Origin: Thermodesulfobacteriota bacterium
Lineage (GTDB): Bacteria; Desulfobacterota; DSM-4660; Desulfatiglandales; Desulfatiglandaceae
Length of the DNA stretch: 60,707 nt
Direction of reading: 5' to 3'
Assembly (NCBI GenBank): GCA_028278625.1
Contig: JANQDY010000124.1
Coordinates: forward strand, 1 to 60,707
Each line of letters begins with the position of its first letter. The first letter of the stretch is position 1. Both the position numbers and the translations under genes were made by a program. Below the pieces are notes generated by a model. It worked only from the letters and a program-made list of their open reading frames with translations, was not told the origin of the DNA and did not search any database. Below are positions 18,581-27,418 of the stretch, piece after piece.

Positions 18581-20107
18581 ATGCCTGAACCAAATTCCAT
18601 CAAGAATCGGATCAGAAGTCTGGAACATCATTTGGAGGAAGAGAACCCCGTACTGACGGACGTGGTGAACAGTTTCACGGAGCTCGATCTGGTAAGCCGG
18701 CAAATGGGCTTTTTTTCCAAAGAACAGAGCCATGCATTCAGCGTGCCCTGGTGGCCCCTCATATCGGTGCTGGGTGTTTACTCATCCGGAAAATCGACCT
18801 TTATCAACCATTACCTGGATTACAGACTACAGGATACCGGAAATCAGGCGGTGGATGATAAATTCACCGTGATCTGCTACAGCGGAGAGGACAGGGTGAG
18901 ACAGCTTCCGGGACTGGCCCTGGATGCGGACCCCCGGTTTCCTCTGTACAAAATTACCGAAGCGATCAACGAAGCGACCCCCGGAGAGGGTCGGCGGGTC
19001 GATGCATATCTCCAGCTCAAGACCTGCCCCAGTGAAAAGCTGCGGGGCAAGATTATCATTGATTCTCCCGGATTCGATGCGGACGCCCAGCGGACGGCGA
19101 CCCTCAGAATTACAAATCATATTATAGATTTATCGGATCTGGTGCTGGTCTTCTTCGACGCTCGTCATCCGGAGTCCGGTTCCATGACCGATACCCTCGA
19201 AACGCTGGTTAAGGGAACCATCCACAGAAACGATTCCAACAAGTTCCTGTATATCCTCAATCAGATCGATATGACTGCCCGTGAGGATAATCCCGAACAG
19301 GTGTTTGCCGCCTGGCAGAGGGCCCTGGCCCAAAAAGGGATGACGGCGGGGCAGTGTTTCACCATCTATGATACGGAAGCGGGCATGCCCATTCCCGACG
19401 AGGGGCTTAAAGAACGCTTTCTGCGTAAGCGGAATGAGGACGTGGCAAGGATTCAGGCGCGCATTGAGGAGGTCCGCGTGGCAAGGGCCTACCGGATTGT
19501 GGGCATGCTGGGACAGAAAGCCGAATCGCTGGAGACGGATGTGATGCCCCGGCTGCAGATATACCTGAAAAGCTGGCGCCGGTGGGTGTGCTGGCTGAAC
19601 ACCGCCCTTTCGGGCTTTTTCGCGGCCTGTTTTCTAGGGATCACCTTTTGGGCGGGCTACTGGCAAGACTTTTCCCTGCAATTGCCCTACATGGACAAGG
19701 TGATGGGGAATCCCTGGGGAAAATGGACCCTGATAGGGCTGCTGGGAGCATTGGTGGTCTATATCCACTACCGGGTCAGACGATTTAGCGGAAAACAAGT
19801 GATGCGAAAGATTCTGGCCGGAATTGACGTGAAAGAAGGTCACGAAAACTATATTCGAGCCTTTCATAAAAACAGCCGCTGGTGGCGCAGTATTTTCAGG
19901 CGGAAACCCGCGGGGTGGGGACGCCGGAACAGGGCCCGTCTGGCCAAACTGGTATCGGATGCCAATGGGTACGTCCAGAAACTCAATGATGTTTATGCCA
20001 ATCCAGAGGGAAAAAGAGTTCCTGAAATGACGCCAATTGAAACCCACGACACGAATTTGGAAAGCCTTTTCGAGTCACCAAAGGAGTCATCAAATGCGGG
20101 GCCATAG
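18581..20107 (+). CDS. Membrane-anchored dynamin-like GTPase
   Basis: A 508-residue P-loop GTPase. G1 is GVYSSGKST (65-73), G3 DSPGFD (161-166), and G4 appears as NQID (227-230). The spacing and the long insert between G1 and G3 fit the dynamin/EHD-like superfamily of membrane-remodelling GTPases. Two hydrophobic segments occur at about 345-365 (NTALSGFFAACFLGITFWAG) and 380-400 (WTLIGLLGALVVYIHY), so the GTPase domain faces the cytosol from the inner membrane. A basic C-terminus rich in Arg and Trp follows. It starts 41 bases after the GAPDH-like gene with GGAAGG nearby, in the same direction, and is likely cotranscribed with it. A function in membrane shaping is known for the family; the cellular target here is unknown. 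Confidence 0.82.
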   Translation: MPEPNSIKNRIRSLEHHLEEENPVLTDVVNSFTELDLVSRQMGFFSKEQSHAFSVPWWPLISVLGVYSSGKSTFINHYLDYRLQDTGNQAVDDKFTVICYSGEDRVRQLPGLALDADPRFPLYKITEAINEATPGEGRRVDAYLQLKTCPSEKLRGKIIIDSPGFDADAQRTATLRITNHIIDLSDLVLVFFDARHPESGSMTDTLETLVKGTIHRNDSNKFLYILNQIDMTAREDNPEQVFAAWQRALAQKGMTAGQCFTIYDTEAGMPIPDEGLKERFLRKRNEDVARIQARIEEVRVARAYRIVGMLGQKAESLETDVMPRLQIYLKSWRRWVCWLNTALSGFFAACFLGITFWAGYWQDFSLQLPYMDKVMGNPWGKWTLIGLLGALVVYIHYRVRRFSGKQVMRKILAGIDVKEGHENYIRAFHKNSRWWRSIFRRKPAGWGRRNRARLAKLVSDANGYVQKLNDVYANPEGKRVPEMTPIETHDTNLESLFESPKESSNAGP

Positions 20108-20155
20108 GGCTTGCCTGACAAGTGCCCTGGAGTGTGGGGGAGTTTTGGAGAGTCC

Positions 20156-20347
20156 TTAGCCGGGCATACGCTCTAAGTGGTATGCATGGCCGGTAACGGG
20201 TGAATGAGTGATCGCCAGAAAATCTTCGGAGCGGTTTTTGTCCGAAGACTTTTCATCCCTCTTTAGATCAGCAATGAGCTGTTCCAGTTGCTGATCATTT
20301 TCCCGCATGCTATCCAGCACATCCTGTACATCCAAAAGTTTTTCCAT
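20156..20347 (-). CDS. Small hydrophilic protein, unknown
   Basis: A 63-residue acidic, probably helical protein with no membrane segment. An AAAGAGG site lies about eight bases before the ATG, which is the main reason to accept it as a gene. The N-terminal part (MEKLLDVQDVLDSMRENDQQ) has heptad-like hydrophobic spacing and could form a short coiled coil. The C-terminal part contains HSPVTGHAYHLE. It lies alone on the minus strand between the GTPase gene and polA. No family recognised. Confidence 0.5.
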   Translation of the reverse strand: MEKLLDVQDVLDSMRENDQQLEQLIADLKRDEKSSDKNRSEDFLAITHSPVTGHAYHLERMPG

Positions 20348-20633
20348 AACATTCGCCTCTTTTTAACGCCATTCAAGAATAAATTGATGCAAAAACCGTG
20401 CAAAAAGGCATCAAAGTACCAAGGTTTTATGTATTGTTTGAATAATCAAATAGATAAACGATTCACGGTCTTCCGGGTTGCCTTCATGGCGGCGGGAAAT
20501 TTTTTTCAGGTAGGCACATTTTGACACATGTGTCCTTTTAATGCATCATCCGAATTTCAAAAAGAGGGAGGACAAATCATCCTTATTGGCCCATGTTGGG
20601 AGTGCCGGAGCTTCGGTTTGCACCAATTATTTC

Positions 20634-20663
20634 TTTACGGTTTAAACGTTAATTGAATATAAT
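20634..20663 (+). promoter_or_regulatory. Candidate sigma-70-type promoter of polA
   Basis: A perfect TATAAT (20658-20663) is preceded at 18 bases by TTTACG (20634-20639, four of six matches to TTGACA). Transcription would begin at about 20670, the first base of the polA ATG, and no Shine-Dalgarno is visible before that ATG, so the message may be leaderless. The rest of the 322-base gap 20348-20669 shows no gene that I can support. Confidence 0.4.
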
Positions 20664-20669
20664 AAGCGT

Positions 20670-23351
20670 ATGGAAAAAGAGACCCAGACAATCTACCTGT
20701 TGGACGGAAGCTCGTATATTCACAGGGCCTACCACGCCATTCGAAACCTGCAAAACGCCCGTGGATTCCCCACAAATGCGGTTTTCGGTTTTACCCAGAT
20801 GATCCTGAAGCTTCTCTCGGAGAAAAAGCCTGAATACCTGGCCGTCGTCTTCGATACCAAGGGACCCACTTTCAGGCATGATATTTACGAACACTATAAG
20901 GCCAACCGGCCCCCCATGCCCGATGACATGGCGGTTCAGTTGCCGTTCATCAGAAAGGTGGTCATCAATCTTGGGATTGCGCTACTGGAGAAGCCGGGTT
21001 ATGAAGCGGATGACATTATTGGAACCTTGGCCCGGGTTGGTGAAGCTGAGAGGTTTAACGTTGTTGTGGTGTCCGGGGACAAGGACTTCAGACAGTTGAT
21101 CCGCCCACGCATCTCCATGTGGGACACCATGAAAGACAAGATAACGGATTATGATTCCCTCAAGGAGGCCTATGGTTTTGAGCCGGACAAATTTATCGAT
21201 GTGATGGGTCTCTCAGGCGACAGTTCCGACAATATCCCGGGCGTTCAGGGTGTTGGGGAGAAGACGGCCATCTCCCTGATTAAGGAGTACGGCACCATGG
21301 AAGGCGTTTTCAAAAACCTGGAGGGGATCAAGAAGAAAAAACTCAAGGAAAGATTGGGCGCCGGTAAAGATGTGGCCTTATTGAGCCGAAAGCTGGTGGC
21401 CATTGAGTGTTACGTGCCCATTATAACGGATCTTGGCAGCCTTAGAGTAAAAGAACCCTCAAAAGATGATCTGGCCGACATTTTCAGGGAGCTGGAATTC
21501 AAGGATTTGTGGGAAAGGTTCGCTTCCCGAAAAGAGAGGGTGCCGGCGGAATACAGATTGTGCATGACCCATGGGGATTTGAAGGGACTTGTGGGCAGAA
21601 TCAGGTCATCGGTGCTGTTGGCCATCGATACGGAGACCACCGGCACGGATCCCATGCGGGCCGAACTGGTGGGGATCTCCTTTTCCCTGGAGGAGGGGAA
21701 AGCATTTTATCTTCCTCTGGGGCATCACTACATCGGTGTTCCCGAACAGATCCCTTGGGCGGACGCGCGGGATATTCTGCGGGAAGTTCTGGAAGATGAC
21801 ACCATTTTGAAAGTGGGGCAGAATATCAAATATGACGCCTGCGTTTTGAAGCGGCACGGAATAGCGCTTAAAGGGATCTCCTTTGATACCATGATCGCCT
21901 CCTATGTGATCAATCCGGGATTTCGCCAGCACAATCTCGATTCCTTGGCCCAGCGCTACCTGAACCACAAAATGATCGCATATAAGGATGTGGTGGGAAA
22001 AGGGAAGAACGCTCTCGGCTTTAGGGCGGTCTCACTGGAGAACGCCTGCGAATATTCCTGTGAAGATGCGGACATGACCCTTCGACTGAGAAAGATTCTT
22101 TGGGAAAAGATCAAGGGAGAAAAAAACGAAAACCTTTTTAGCGACCTGGAGATGAAGCTGTTGCCGGTGCTCCTGGATATGGAAATGACGGGTATCAAGA
22201 TTGATGCTTCCCTGTTTGGGTCCATGTCCCGGGATTTTGCAGAAGAGATGAAAGCGTGCGAGAAGGCGATCCAGCACGAGGCCGGTATGGAATTCAACAT
22301 CAATTCGCCACAGCAGTTGGGAAAGGTGCTGTTTGAGGTTTTGAAACTTCCGGGCGGCAAAAAGACCGCCAAAACCAGGCAGTACTCAACCGATGTAAAA
22401 GTCCTTCAGAAACTCTCCGAATCCCACGCCATCATAAGGGATATCCTTCGATACAGGTCCCTTGCCAAATTAAAATCCACCTACCTGGATGCACTGGTTA
22501 AAATGGTCAATCCTGAGACCGGAAGGGTCCATACCTCTTTTAATCAGACAGTGGCCGCCACGGGCCGGCTGAGCAGCAGCAACCCCAATTTGCAGAATAT
22601 CCCGGTCCGGGGAAAGGAAGGACGGGAGATCCGAAAAGGTTTTGTGGCGGAAAGGGGCAGCTTTCTGGTGGCGGCGGATTACAGCCAGATCGAGTTGCGG
22701 GTGTTCGCCCACTATTCCGAAGATCCGGTATTCATGGCGGCATTCAGGGAGGACCAGGATATTCATACGAGAACCGCCCTTCAGTTGTTTGGGGATGACG
22801 GAAAAGAGGTGACACCGGAAATGCGCCGCATTGCCAAGGCCATCAATTTTGGTATCATCTACGGTATGGGGGCGCAAAAACTGAGCCAGGAATTGGGGAT
22901 TTCCAAACAGGTGGCTGAAGCGTACATCAACGCCTATTACGACCGGTACAAGGGTGTCAGGCGGTTTAAGGAAGAGGCCATTCAAATGGCCCGCGAGAAC
23001 GGGTATGTCACCACGCTTTTTAACCGCAGGCGCTACCTGCCGGACATTTCCCACAAAAACAACCGAATAAGATCGGAAGCGGAACGGATGGCGGTCAACA
23101 CACCCATACAGGGAACGGCCGCGGATCTCATCAAAAAGGCCATGATCGAAATATACGACCGCCTGGTGCAAGAAAACCTGCGGTCGAAAATGCTCTTGCA
23201 GGTCCATGATGAACTGGTCCTGGAAGTACCCGAAAAAGAGGCGGATCACCTGATTTCCCTGGTGCGTGAAGTGATGGAAGGGGTATATCCGTTGCGGGTT
23301 CCGTTGAAAGTGGATATCAGTAAAGGCTTCAATTGGGACGAGGCCCACTAG
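20670..23351 (+). CDS. polA: DNA polymerase I
   Basis: An 893-residue replication and repair polymerase that removes RNA primers and fills gaps. Residues 1 to about 290 are the 5'-3' flap exonuclease (LLDGSSYIHRAYHAI; VVSGDKDFRQL; GLSGDSSDNIPGVQGVGEKTA). About 310-500 is the 3'-5' exonuclease with its acidic residues intact (LLAIDTETTGTDP, GQNIKYDACVL, YSCEDADMT), so proofreading should work. The polymerase domain has motif A DYSQIELRVFAH, motif B RRIAKAINFGIIYG and motif C QVHDELVLEV. Length and order are normal. It may be transcribed with the radical SAM gene 18 bases downstream. Confidence 0.98.
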   Translation: MEKETQTIYLLDGSSYIHRAYHAIRNLQNARGFPTNAVFGFTQMILKLLSEKKPEYLAVVFDTKGPTFRHDIYEHYKANRPPMPDDMAVQLPFIRKVVINLGIALLEKPGYEADDIIGTLARVGEAERFNVVVVSGDKDFRQLIRPRISMWDTMKDKITDYDSLKEAYGFEPDKFIDVMGLSGDSSDNIPGVQGVGEKTAISLIKEYGTMEGVFKNLEGIKKKKLKERLGAGKDVALLSRKLVAIECYVPIITDLGSLRVKEPSKDDLADIFRELEFKDLWERFASRKERVPAEYRLCMTHGDLKGLVGRIRSSVLLAIDTETTGTDPMRAELVGISFSLEEGKAFYLPLGHHYIGVPEQIPWADARDILREVLEDDTILKVGQNIKYDACVLKRHGIALKGISFDTMIASYVINPGFRQHNLDSLAQRYLNHKMIAYKDVVGKGKNALGFRAVSLENACEYSCEDADMTLRLRKILWEKIKGEKNENLFSDLEMKLLPVLLDMEMTGIKIDASLFGSMSRDFAEEMKACEKAIQHEAGMEFNINSPQQLGKVLFEVLKLPGGKKTAKTRQYSTDVKVLQKLSESHAIIRDILRYRSLAKLKSTYLDALVKMVNPETGRVHTSFNQTVAATGRLSSSNPNLQNIPVRGKEGREIRKGFVAERGSFLVAADYSQIELRVFAHYSEDPVFMAAFREDQDIHTRTALQLFGDDGKEVTPEMRRIAKAINFGIIYGMGAQKLSQELGISKQVAEAYINAYYDRYKGVRRFKEEAIQMARENGYVTTLFNRRRYLPDISHKNNRIRSEAERMAVNTPIQGTAADLIKKAMIEIYDRLVQENLRSKMLLQVHDELVLEVPEKEADHLISLVREVMEGVYPLRVPLKVDISKGFNWDEAH

Positions 23352-23369
23352 ATTTTTGAGGCGTTAACC

Positions 23370-24302
23370 ATGTCGTACATTTTTGGCCCGGTTCCGTCCA
23401 GACGCTTGGGCTTTTCATTGGGAATTGATCTGGTCCCCTACAAGACCTGTACCTTTGATTGTCTTTACTGCGAGGTGGGTCGCACAACCAACAAGACGAT
23501 TACGGGCCATGTTTATGTGCCGGTCCATGAATTGTTAAATGAACTGAAGGAAAGGCTATCGGAGTGTTCCCCTGAAGTGATCACCCTTGCGGGTTCGGGC
23601 GAGCCCACTCTTCATGCCGAAATCGATCATATCATAGGGGGTATCGGAGAATTGACCGATATTCCGGTGGTTGTTCTGACCAACGGGTCTCTTTTCTGGA
23701 ATGAGGCCGTCAGAAGACGTGTTATGGGTGCCCATGTGATCATGCCCACCCTCAGTAGCTTCGATTCAGGTACATTTCGTACCATCCATAACCCCCATGA
23801 GTATCTGGACCTGGAACGTATCATAGAAGGCCTGTTACGATTACGGCAGGAATTTAGGGGACTTTTGTACCTGGAGATTGTTCTGCTCGCCGGGATCAAC
23901 GATACCGAAGCGGAAATGTCAAAACTGAGGCCGGTGATTGACAGGATCGGACCGGACAAGATCCAATTGAACACCGTGGCGCGTCCTCCGGCCCATCCAA
24001 GCGCCAAAGCACTTGACAGGGAGCGATTGGAGGCGATAAAGCTTCTCTTGGGGGAGCGGGCGGAAATTGTTTTGGACACAGGGCCTCTTAAGGATGCCAT
24101 CCTGCGCCACAAGGAAAGTGAAGCGCTGCTGGAGACGCTTAAGAGACGGCCGCTTCGCATAAAGGACATGGCCGACGCCACGGGCCTGCCTTCGGACCAG
24201 GTGGAGCGTGTGGTGAAAGGACTTCTGCTCAAAGGCTATCTGCGCAGACAGGATCACCAAGGAGATATCTTCTATATGGGCAGCGACCCGGTGGAAGGTT
24301 GA
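23370..24302 (+). CDS. Radical SAM protein with C-terminal winged helix
   Basis: A 310-residue radical SAM enzyme. The [4Fe-4S] motif is CTFDCLYC (Cys27, Cys31, Cys34), and the S-adenosylmethionine glycine motif follows in TLAGSGEPTLH. The barrel runs to about residue 215. The last 75 residues (LKRRPLRIKDMADATGLPSD and on) look like a winged-helix module. The overall layout is that of COG0731-type Fe-S oxidoreductases, whose substrates are mostly unknown; tRNA or nucleotide modification has been suggested for relatives. It is packed between polA (18 bases) and the activase gene (12 bases). Confidence 0.85.
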   Translation: MSYIFGPVPSRRLGFSLGIDLVPYKTCTFDCLYCEVGRTTNKTITGHVYVPVHELLNELKERLSECSPEVITLAGSGEPTLHAEIDHIIGGIGELTDIPVVVLTNGSLFWNEAVRRRVMGAHVIMPTLSSFDSGTFRTIHNPHEYLDLERIIEGLLRLRQEFRGLLYLEIVLLAGINDTEAEMSKLRPVIDRIGPDKIQLNTVARPPAHPSAKALDRERLEAIKLLLGERAEIVLDTGPLKDAILRHKESEALLETLKRRPLRIKDMADATGLPSDQVERVVKGLLLKGYLRRQDHQGDIFYMGSDPVEG

Positions 24303-24314
24303 GAGAGAGGGAAG

Positions 24315-27300
24315 GTGGACAAAGGGTATTTCTTTGCAGGTATTGATGTCGGTTCCGTCAGCTTGAACGCTGTCGTGATCAACCAGAAGAGGGAGATCGT
24401 CTATGAAGCCCCCTACGAACGGCATCTGGGAAAAGTGAATGAGCGGGTTCTGGCGCTCATGGAGGATATTTACGGGCGGTTCGGCAAAAACGCGGTCAGA
24501 TCCATATCATTTACCGGGAATCACGGAAAGAAACTGAGTGAGGGCCTCTGTACGCCCTATGAATTTGAAACCATCAGCCAGGTATTGGGGACGTTGTATG
24601 TGAAACCTGATGTAAGAACCATCATCAGTATGGGCGGACAGGAGACGGCCCTTTTTCAGATCAACCATCTAACAGAAGATCCGCAATCCCATGATCCCAA
24701 TGCGCAATCGGAGTGGGAACTGGCTTATTTCAATACCAATGGCCCTTGCGCTTCCGGTACCGGATCTTTTATTGATCAGCAGGCACAGCGGCTGGCCACC
24801 TCCCTGTATTCAAAAGAAGTGGACACCAGCCAGGCCCAGTTGGACCGAATTCTTACGGATTTTATTCTACTCGGGAAGAAGAGTGCCAGGGCCGCCAACG
24901 TGGCTTGCCGATGTACGGTGTTCACCAAGTCGGACATGATTCATCTTCAAAACCGCGGCGAAAAACTGGAGGATATCATTTATGGTCTTCATGTGGGAAA
25001 CGCCCGCAATTACATGAGTACCATCGTCAGTAATCGCCAGGTGGAAGGGCCCATGGTTTTTGTGGGGGGACTTTCCCTGAATGAACTGCAGGTAAAAGCC
25101 TTAAGGGAGTACCTTCCGGATCTGCGTGTTCCCCCCCACAGTACGTCGGTGGGCGCACTTGGGGTAGCCCTTTCGACGCTCACATTGGCAATGGAGAGGG
25201 GGAACGTAAAAGGGACGGCACCCGACCTTTCATTGCTCAAAGAACTGACGGCAGGCCGGGAAAAAAGGGTGCCCGTGACCAAGAAGCTGACCATTCGAAA
25301 GACCGAATTTCCGGAAAACAACCATGTGGTCGGCGGGGCTGCTCATGGCCGGGAAAGGGTGGTCCTGGGTATTGACATCGGTAGCACCACCACCAAATAC
25401 GCCCTCATCAATGAAGCCCACCAAATCGTGGGGAAAAGCTACGTTCCCACCAAGGGGAAGCCGATTGAAGTAACACAGGCCCTTTTCAGGGACCTGCTGA
25501 CGAAATGCGGGGACCGGATGGAGATCATGGGTACGGCCACAACCGGCTCCGGCCGGAACGTGGTGGGCGATTTCTTGAACGCGGATCTGATCATTGATGA
25601 AATCACTGCTCACGCCCGGGGGGCTGTTGAAATAGATCCAACAGTGGATACCCTCTTTGAGATTGGCGGCCAGGATTCCAAATATGTCTCCATTCATAAC
25701 ACCTACCCCCTCGATTTTGACATGAATAAGGTGTGTGCGGCCGGCACCGGAAGTTTCTTGCACGAATTGGCCAACAAGTATGGTATCAGCATCGTTGAGG
25801 AGTTTCAAAATGTTGCCCTCTCATCGGACTTTCCCGTCAAGCTTGCCGAAAGATGCACGGTCTTCATGGAATCGGATCTGGTGAGTTATCACCAGAAGGG
25901 CGTCGCCACCAAAGACCTGATAGCGGGCCTCTGCTATGCCATTGTGTACAACTATCTGAACCGTGTGGTTGAAAAAAGAAAAGTGGGTGATCGCGTGATG
26001 TTTTTGGGCGGGCCGTCCCTGAACAAGGGTGTGGTGGCCGCTTTTGAAAATGTGCTGGAGAAAGCGCTGATTGTGCCTCCGCACCGGGAAGTGCTGGGAG
26101 CCTATGGCGCCGCCATCAGTGTCCACGAACGGATGCGCATAAAGCGGCAGCACACAACCGGTTTCAGAGGCATAAAAAGTGCGGTGGAGGATCGCATGGC
26201 ACACGGTGAAAAAGTCTGCCGGGTGGACCCCCTTTGCCACAATCAGTGCAAACTGAAAATCTATGATTTTGATGGGCGGAAAAGCATCTGGGGGGGAGAA
26301 TGCGGTCGATATGAACTGACGCGAAATAGAGGTGCCAAGGAGACGAATTTTTTCGCGGTGCTAAAGGAGATATGGGAAACCTATATGAGAGGGGTTTATG
26401 AGACCTTGAGGGACAGGCCCCTCTTGAAAGTGGACGGCCGACCCACCGTGGGGATGCAGCGGTCTCTTTACGGTCAGCAGGATTCCATTCTTTGGGCCCA
26501 TTTTTTCGACCGCCTGGGATACCGGCTTGTTCTGACACCCCCCACCAATACCCATTTGTCCAGTATCGGCATTGAGGCCATGACCGCCGAAACCTGCTAT
26601 CCGGTGAAAGTGTCACACGGCCACGTAAAAGAGCTGATAAACAAGACGGCATTCCTGTTTCTGCCAAGCGTCGTGAACATGGGAAAGAGCAGCGACAAAG
26701 AAAAGGGCTTCTATTGTCCCATGGTGCAAAGCAACTCCTATATGGTGCGAATGGCCTTAAATCCCGACATGAATCGGGTGCTTAATCCAGTGGTTCATCT
26801 GAAGTATGATGTTGAAACCCTGACCATCGAACTGGCGGAACAGCTGCGACCGAAACTAGCGGTTTCCGTTGGCCGGATAAGGGATGCCCTCTATTATGCC
26901 ATTGGAAGAGAAAAACAGTTTCAGCGGGCGGTTTTGTCCAAGGGAGAAGAGATCCTGAAATCACACACCGCCGGAGAACCGCTGGTTGTTGTGACGGGAA
27001 GGCCCTATAACCTTTATGACGAACGGTTGAACCTGAGACTGGGTCACAACCTGGCAAAAATCGGTGTCAGGGCAATCCCCATGGATTTCCTGAATGCGTC
27101 CGCGGTTGACCTCTCGGATTTTCCATCCATGTATTGGGGGTTGGGTGCGAGAATTCTTCGTACGGTCAAAATCGTGGCCGCCAACCCTGATTTCTTCGGC
27201 CTCCATTTAACCAACTTCGGTTGCGGTGCCGATTCATTTCTGGAACACTTCTACCGGCATATTATGGGAGATAAAGCCTATATGATTCTGGAACTGGATG

Positions 27301-27416
27301 AGCACAGTGCTGTTGCAGGCGTCATGACCCGGCTGGAGGCGTACAAAAATGTGATTTTCAACAGTATTCAGAAGAGAGGTCAAGAAACAGAAGACCCGCG
27401 AAAGCTCGCCAACTGA
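24315..27416 (+). CDS. Giant double activase of 2-hydroxyacyl-CoA dehydratase type (BadF/BcrA family)
   Basis: A 1033-residue protein starting with GTG at 24315 (GAGAGAGGGAAG just upstream). It has two successive ASKHA ATPase domains, each opening with a phosphate-binding motif (AGIDVGSVSLN and GIDIGSTTTKYALIN). Each has a Cys in a GTGSF loop and a second in RCTVF, the residues that hold the bridging [4Fe-4S] cluster in HgdC-type activases. The remaining 400 residues, with CRVDPLCHNQCKLKIY, are the DUF2229/CoA-substrate-specific activase region. Such proteins use ATP to inject one low-potential electron into a partner. The next gene, two bases downstream, encodes that likely partner. The physiological substrate of this two-gene type is not settled; it implies anaerobic metabolism. 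Confidence 0.88.
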   Translation: MDKGYFFAGIDVGSVSLNAVVINQKREIVYEAPYERHLGKVNERVLALMEDIYGRFGKNAVRSISFTGNHGKKLSEGLCTPYEFETISQVLGTLYVKPDVRTIISMGGQETALFQINHLTEDPQSHDPNAQSEWELAYFNTNGPCASGTGSFIDQQAQRLATSLYSKEVDTSQAQLDRILTDFILLGKKSARAANVACRCTVFTKSDMIHLQNRGEKLEDIIYGLHVGNARNYMSTIVSNRQVEGPMVFVGGLSLNELQVKALREYLPDLRVPPHSTSVGALGVALSTLTLAMERGNVKGTAPDLSLLKELTAGREKRVPVTKKLTIRKTEFPENNHVVGGAAHGRERVVLGIDIGSTTTKYALINEAHQIVGKSYVPTKGKPIEVTQALFRDLLTKCGDRMEIMGTATTGSGRNVVGDFLNADLIIDEITAHARGAVEIDPTVDTLFEIGGQDSKYVSIHNTYPLDFDMNKVCAAGTGSFLHELANKYGISIVEEFQNVALSSDFPVKLAERCTVFMESDLVSYHQKGVATKDLIAGLCYAIVYNYLNRVVEKRKVGDRVMFLGGPSLNKGVVAAFENVLEKALIVPPHREVLGAYGAAISVHERMRIKRQHTTGFRGIKSAVEDRMAHGEKVCRVDPLCHNQCKLKIYDFDGRKSIWGGECGRYELTRNRGAKETNFFAVLKEIWETYMRGVYETLRDRPLLKVDGRPTVGMQRSLYGQQDSILWAHFFDRLGYRLVLTPPTNTHLSSIGIEAMTAETCYPVKVSHGHVKELINKTAFLFLPSVVNMGKSSDKEKGFYCPMVQSNSYMVRMALNPDMNRVLNPVVHLKYDVETLTIELAEQLRPKLAVSVGRIRDALYYAIGREKQFQRAVLSKGEEILKSHTAGEPLVVVTGRPYNLYDERLNLRLGHNLAKIGVRAIPMDFLNASAVDLSDFPSMYWGLGARILRTVKIVAANPDFFGLHLTNFGCGADSFLEHFYRHIMGDKAYMILELDEHSAVAGVMTRLEAYKNVIFNSIQKRGQETEDPRKLAN

Positions 27417-27418
27417 TT

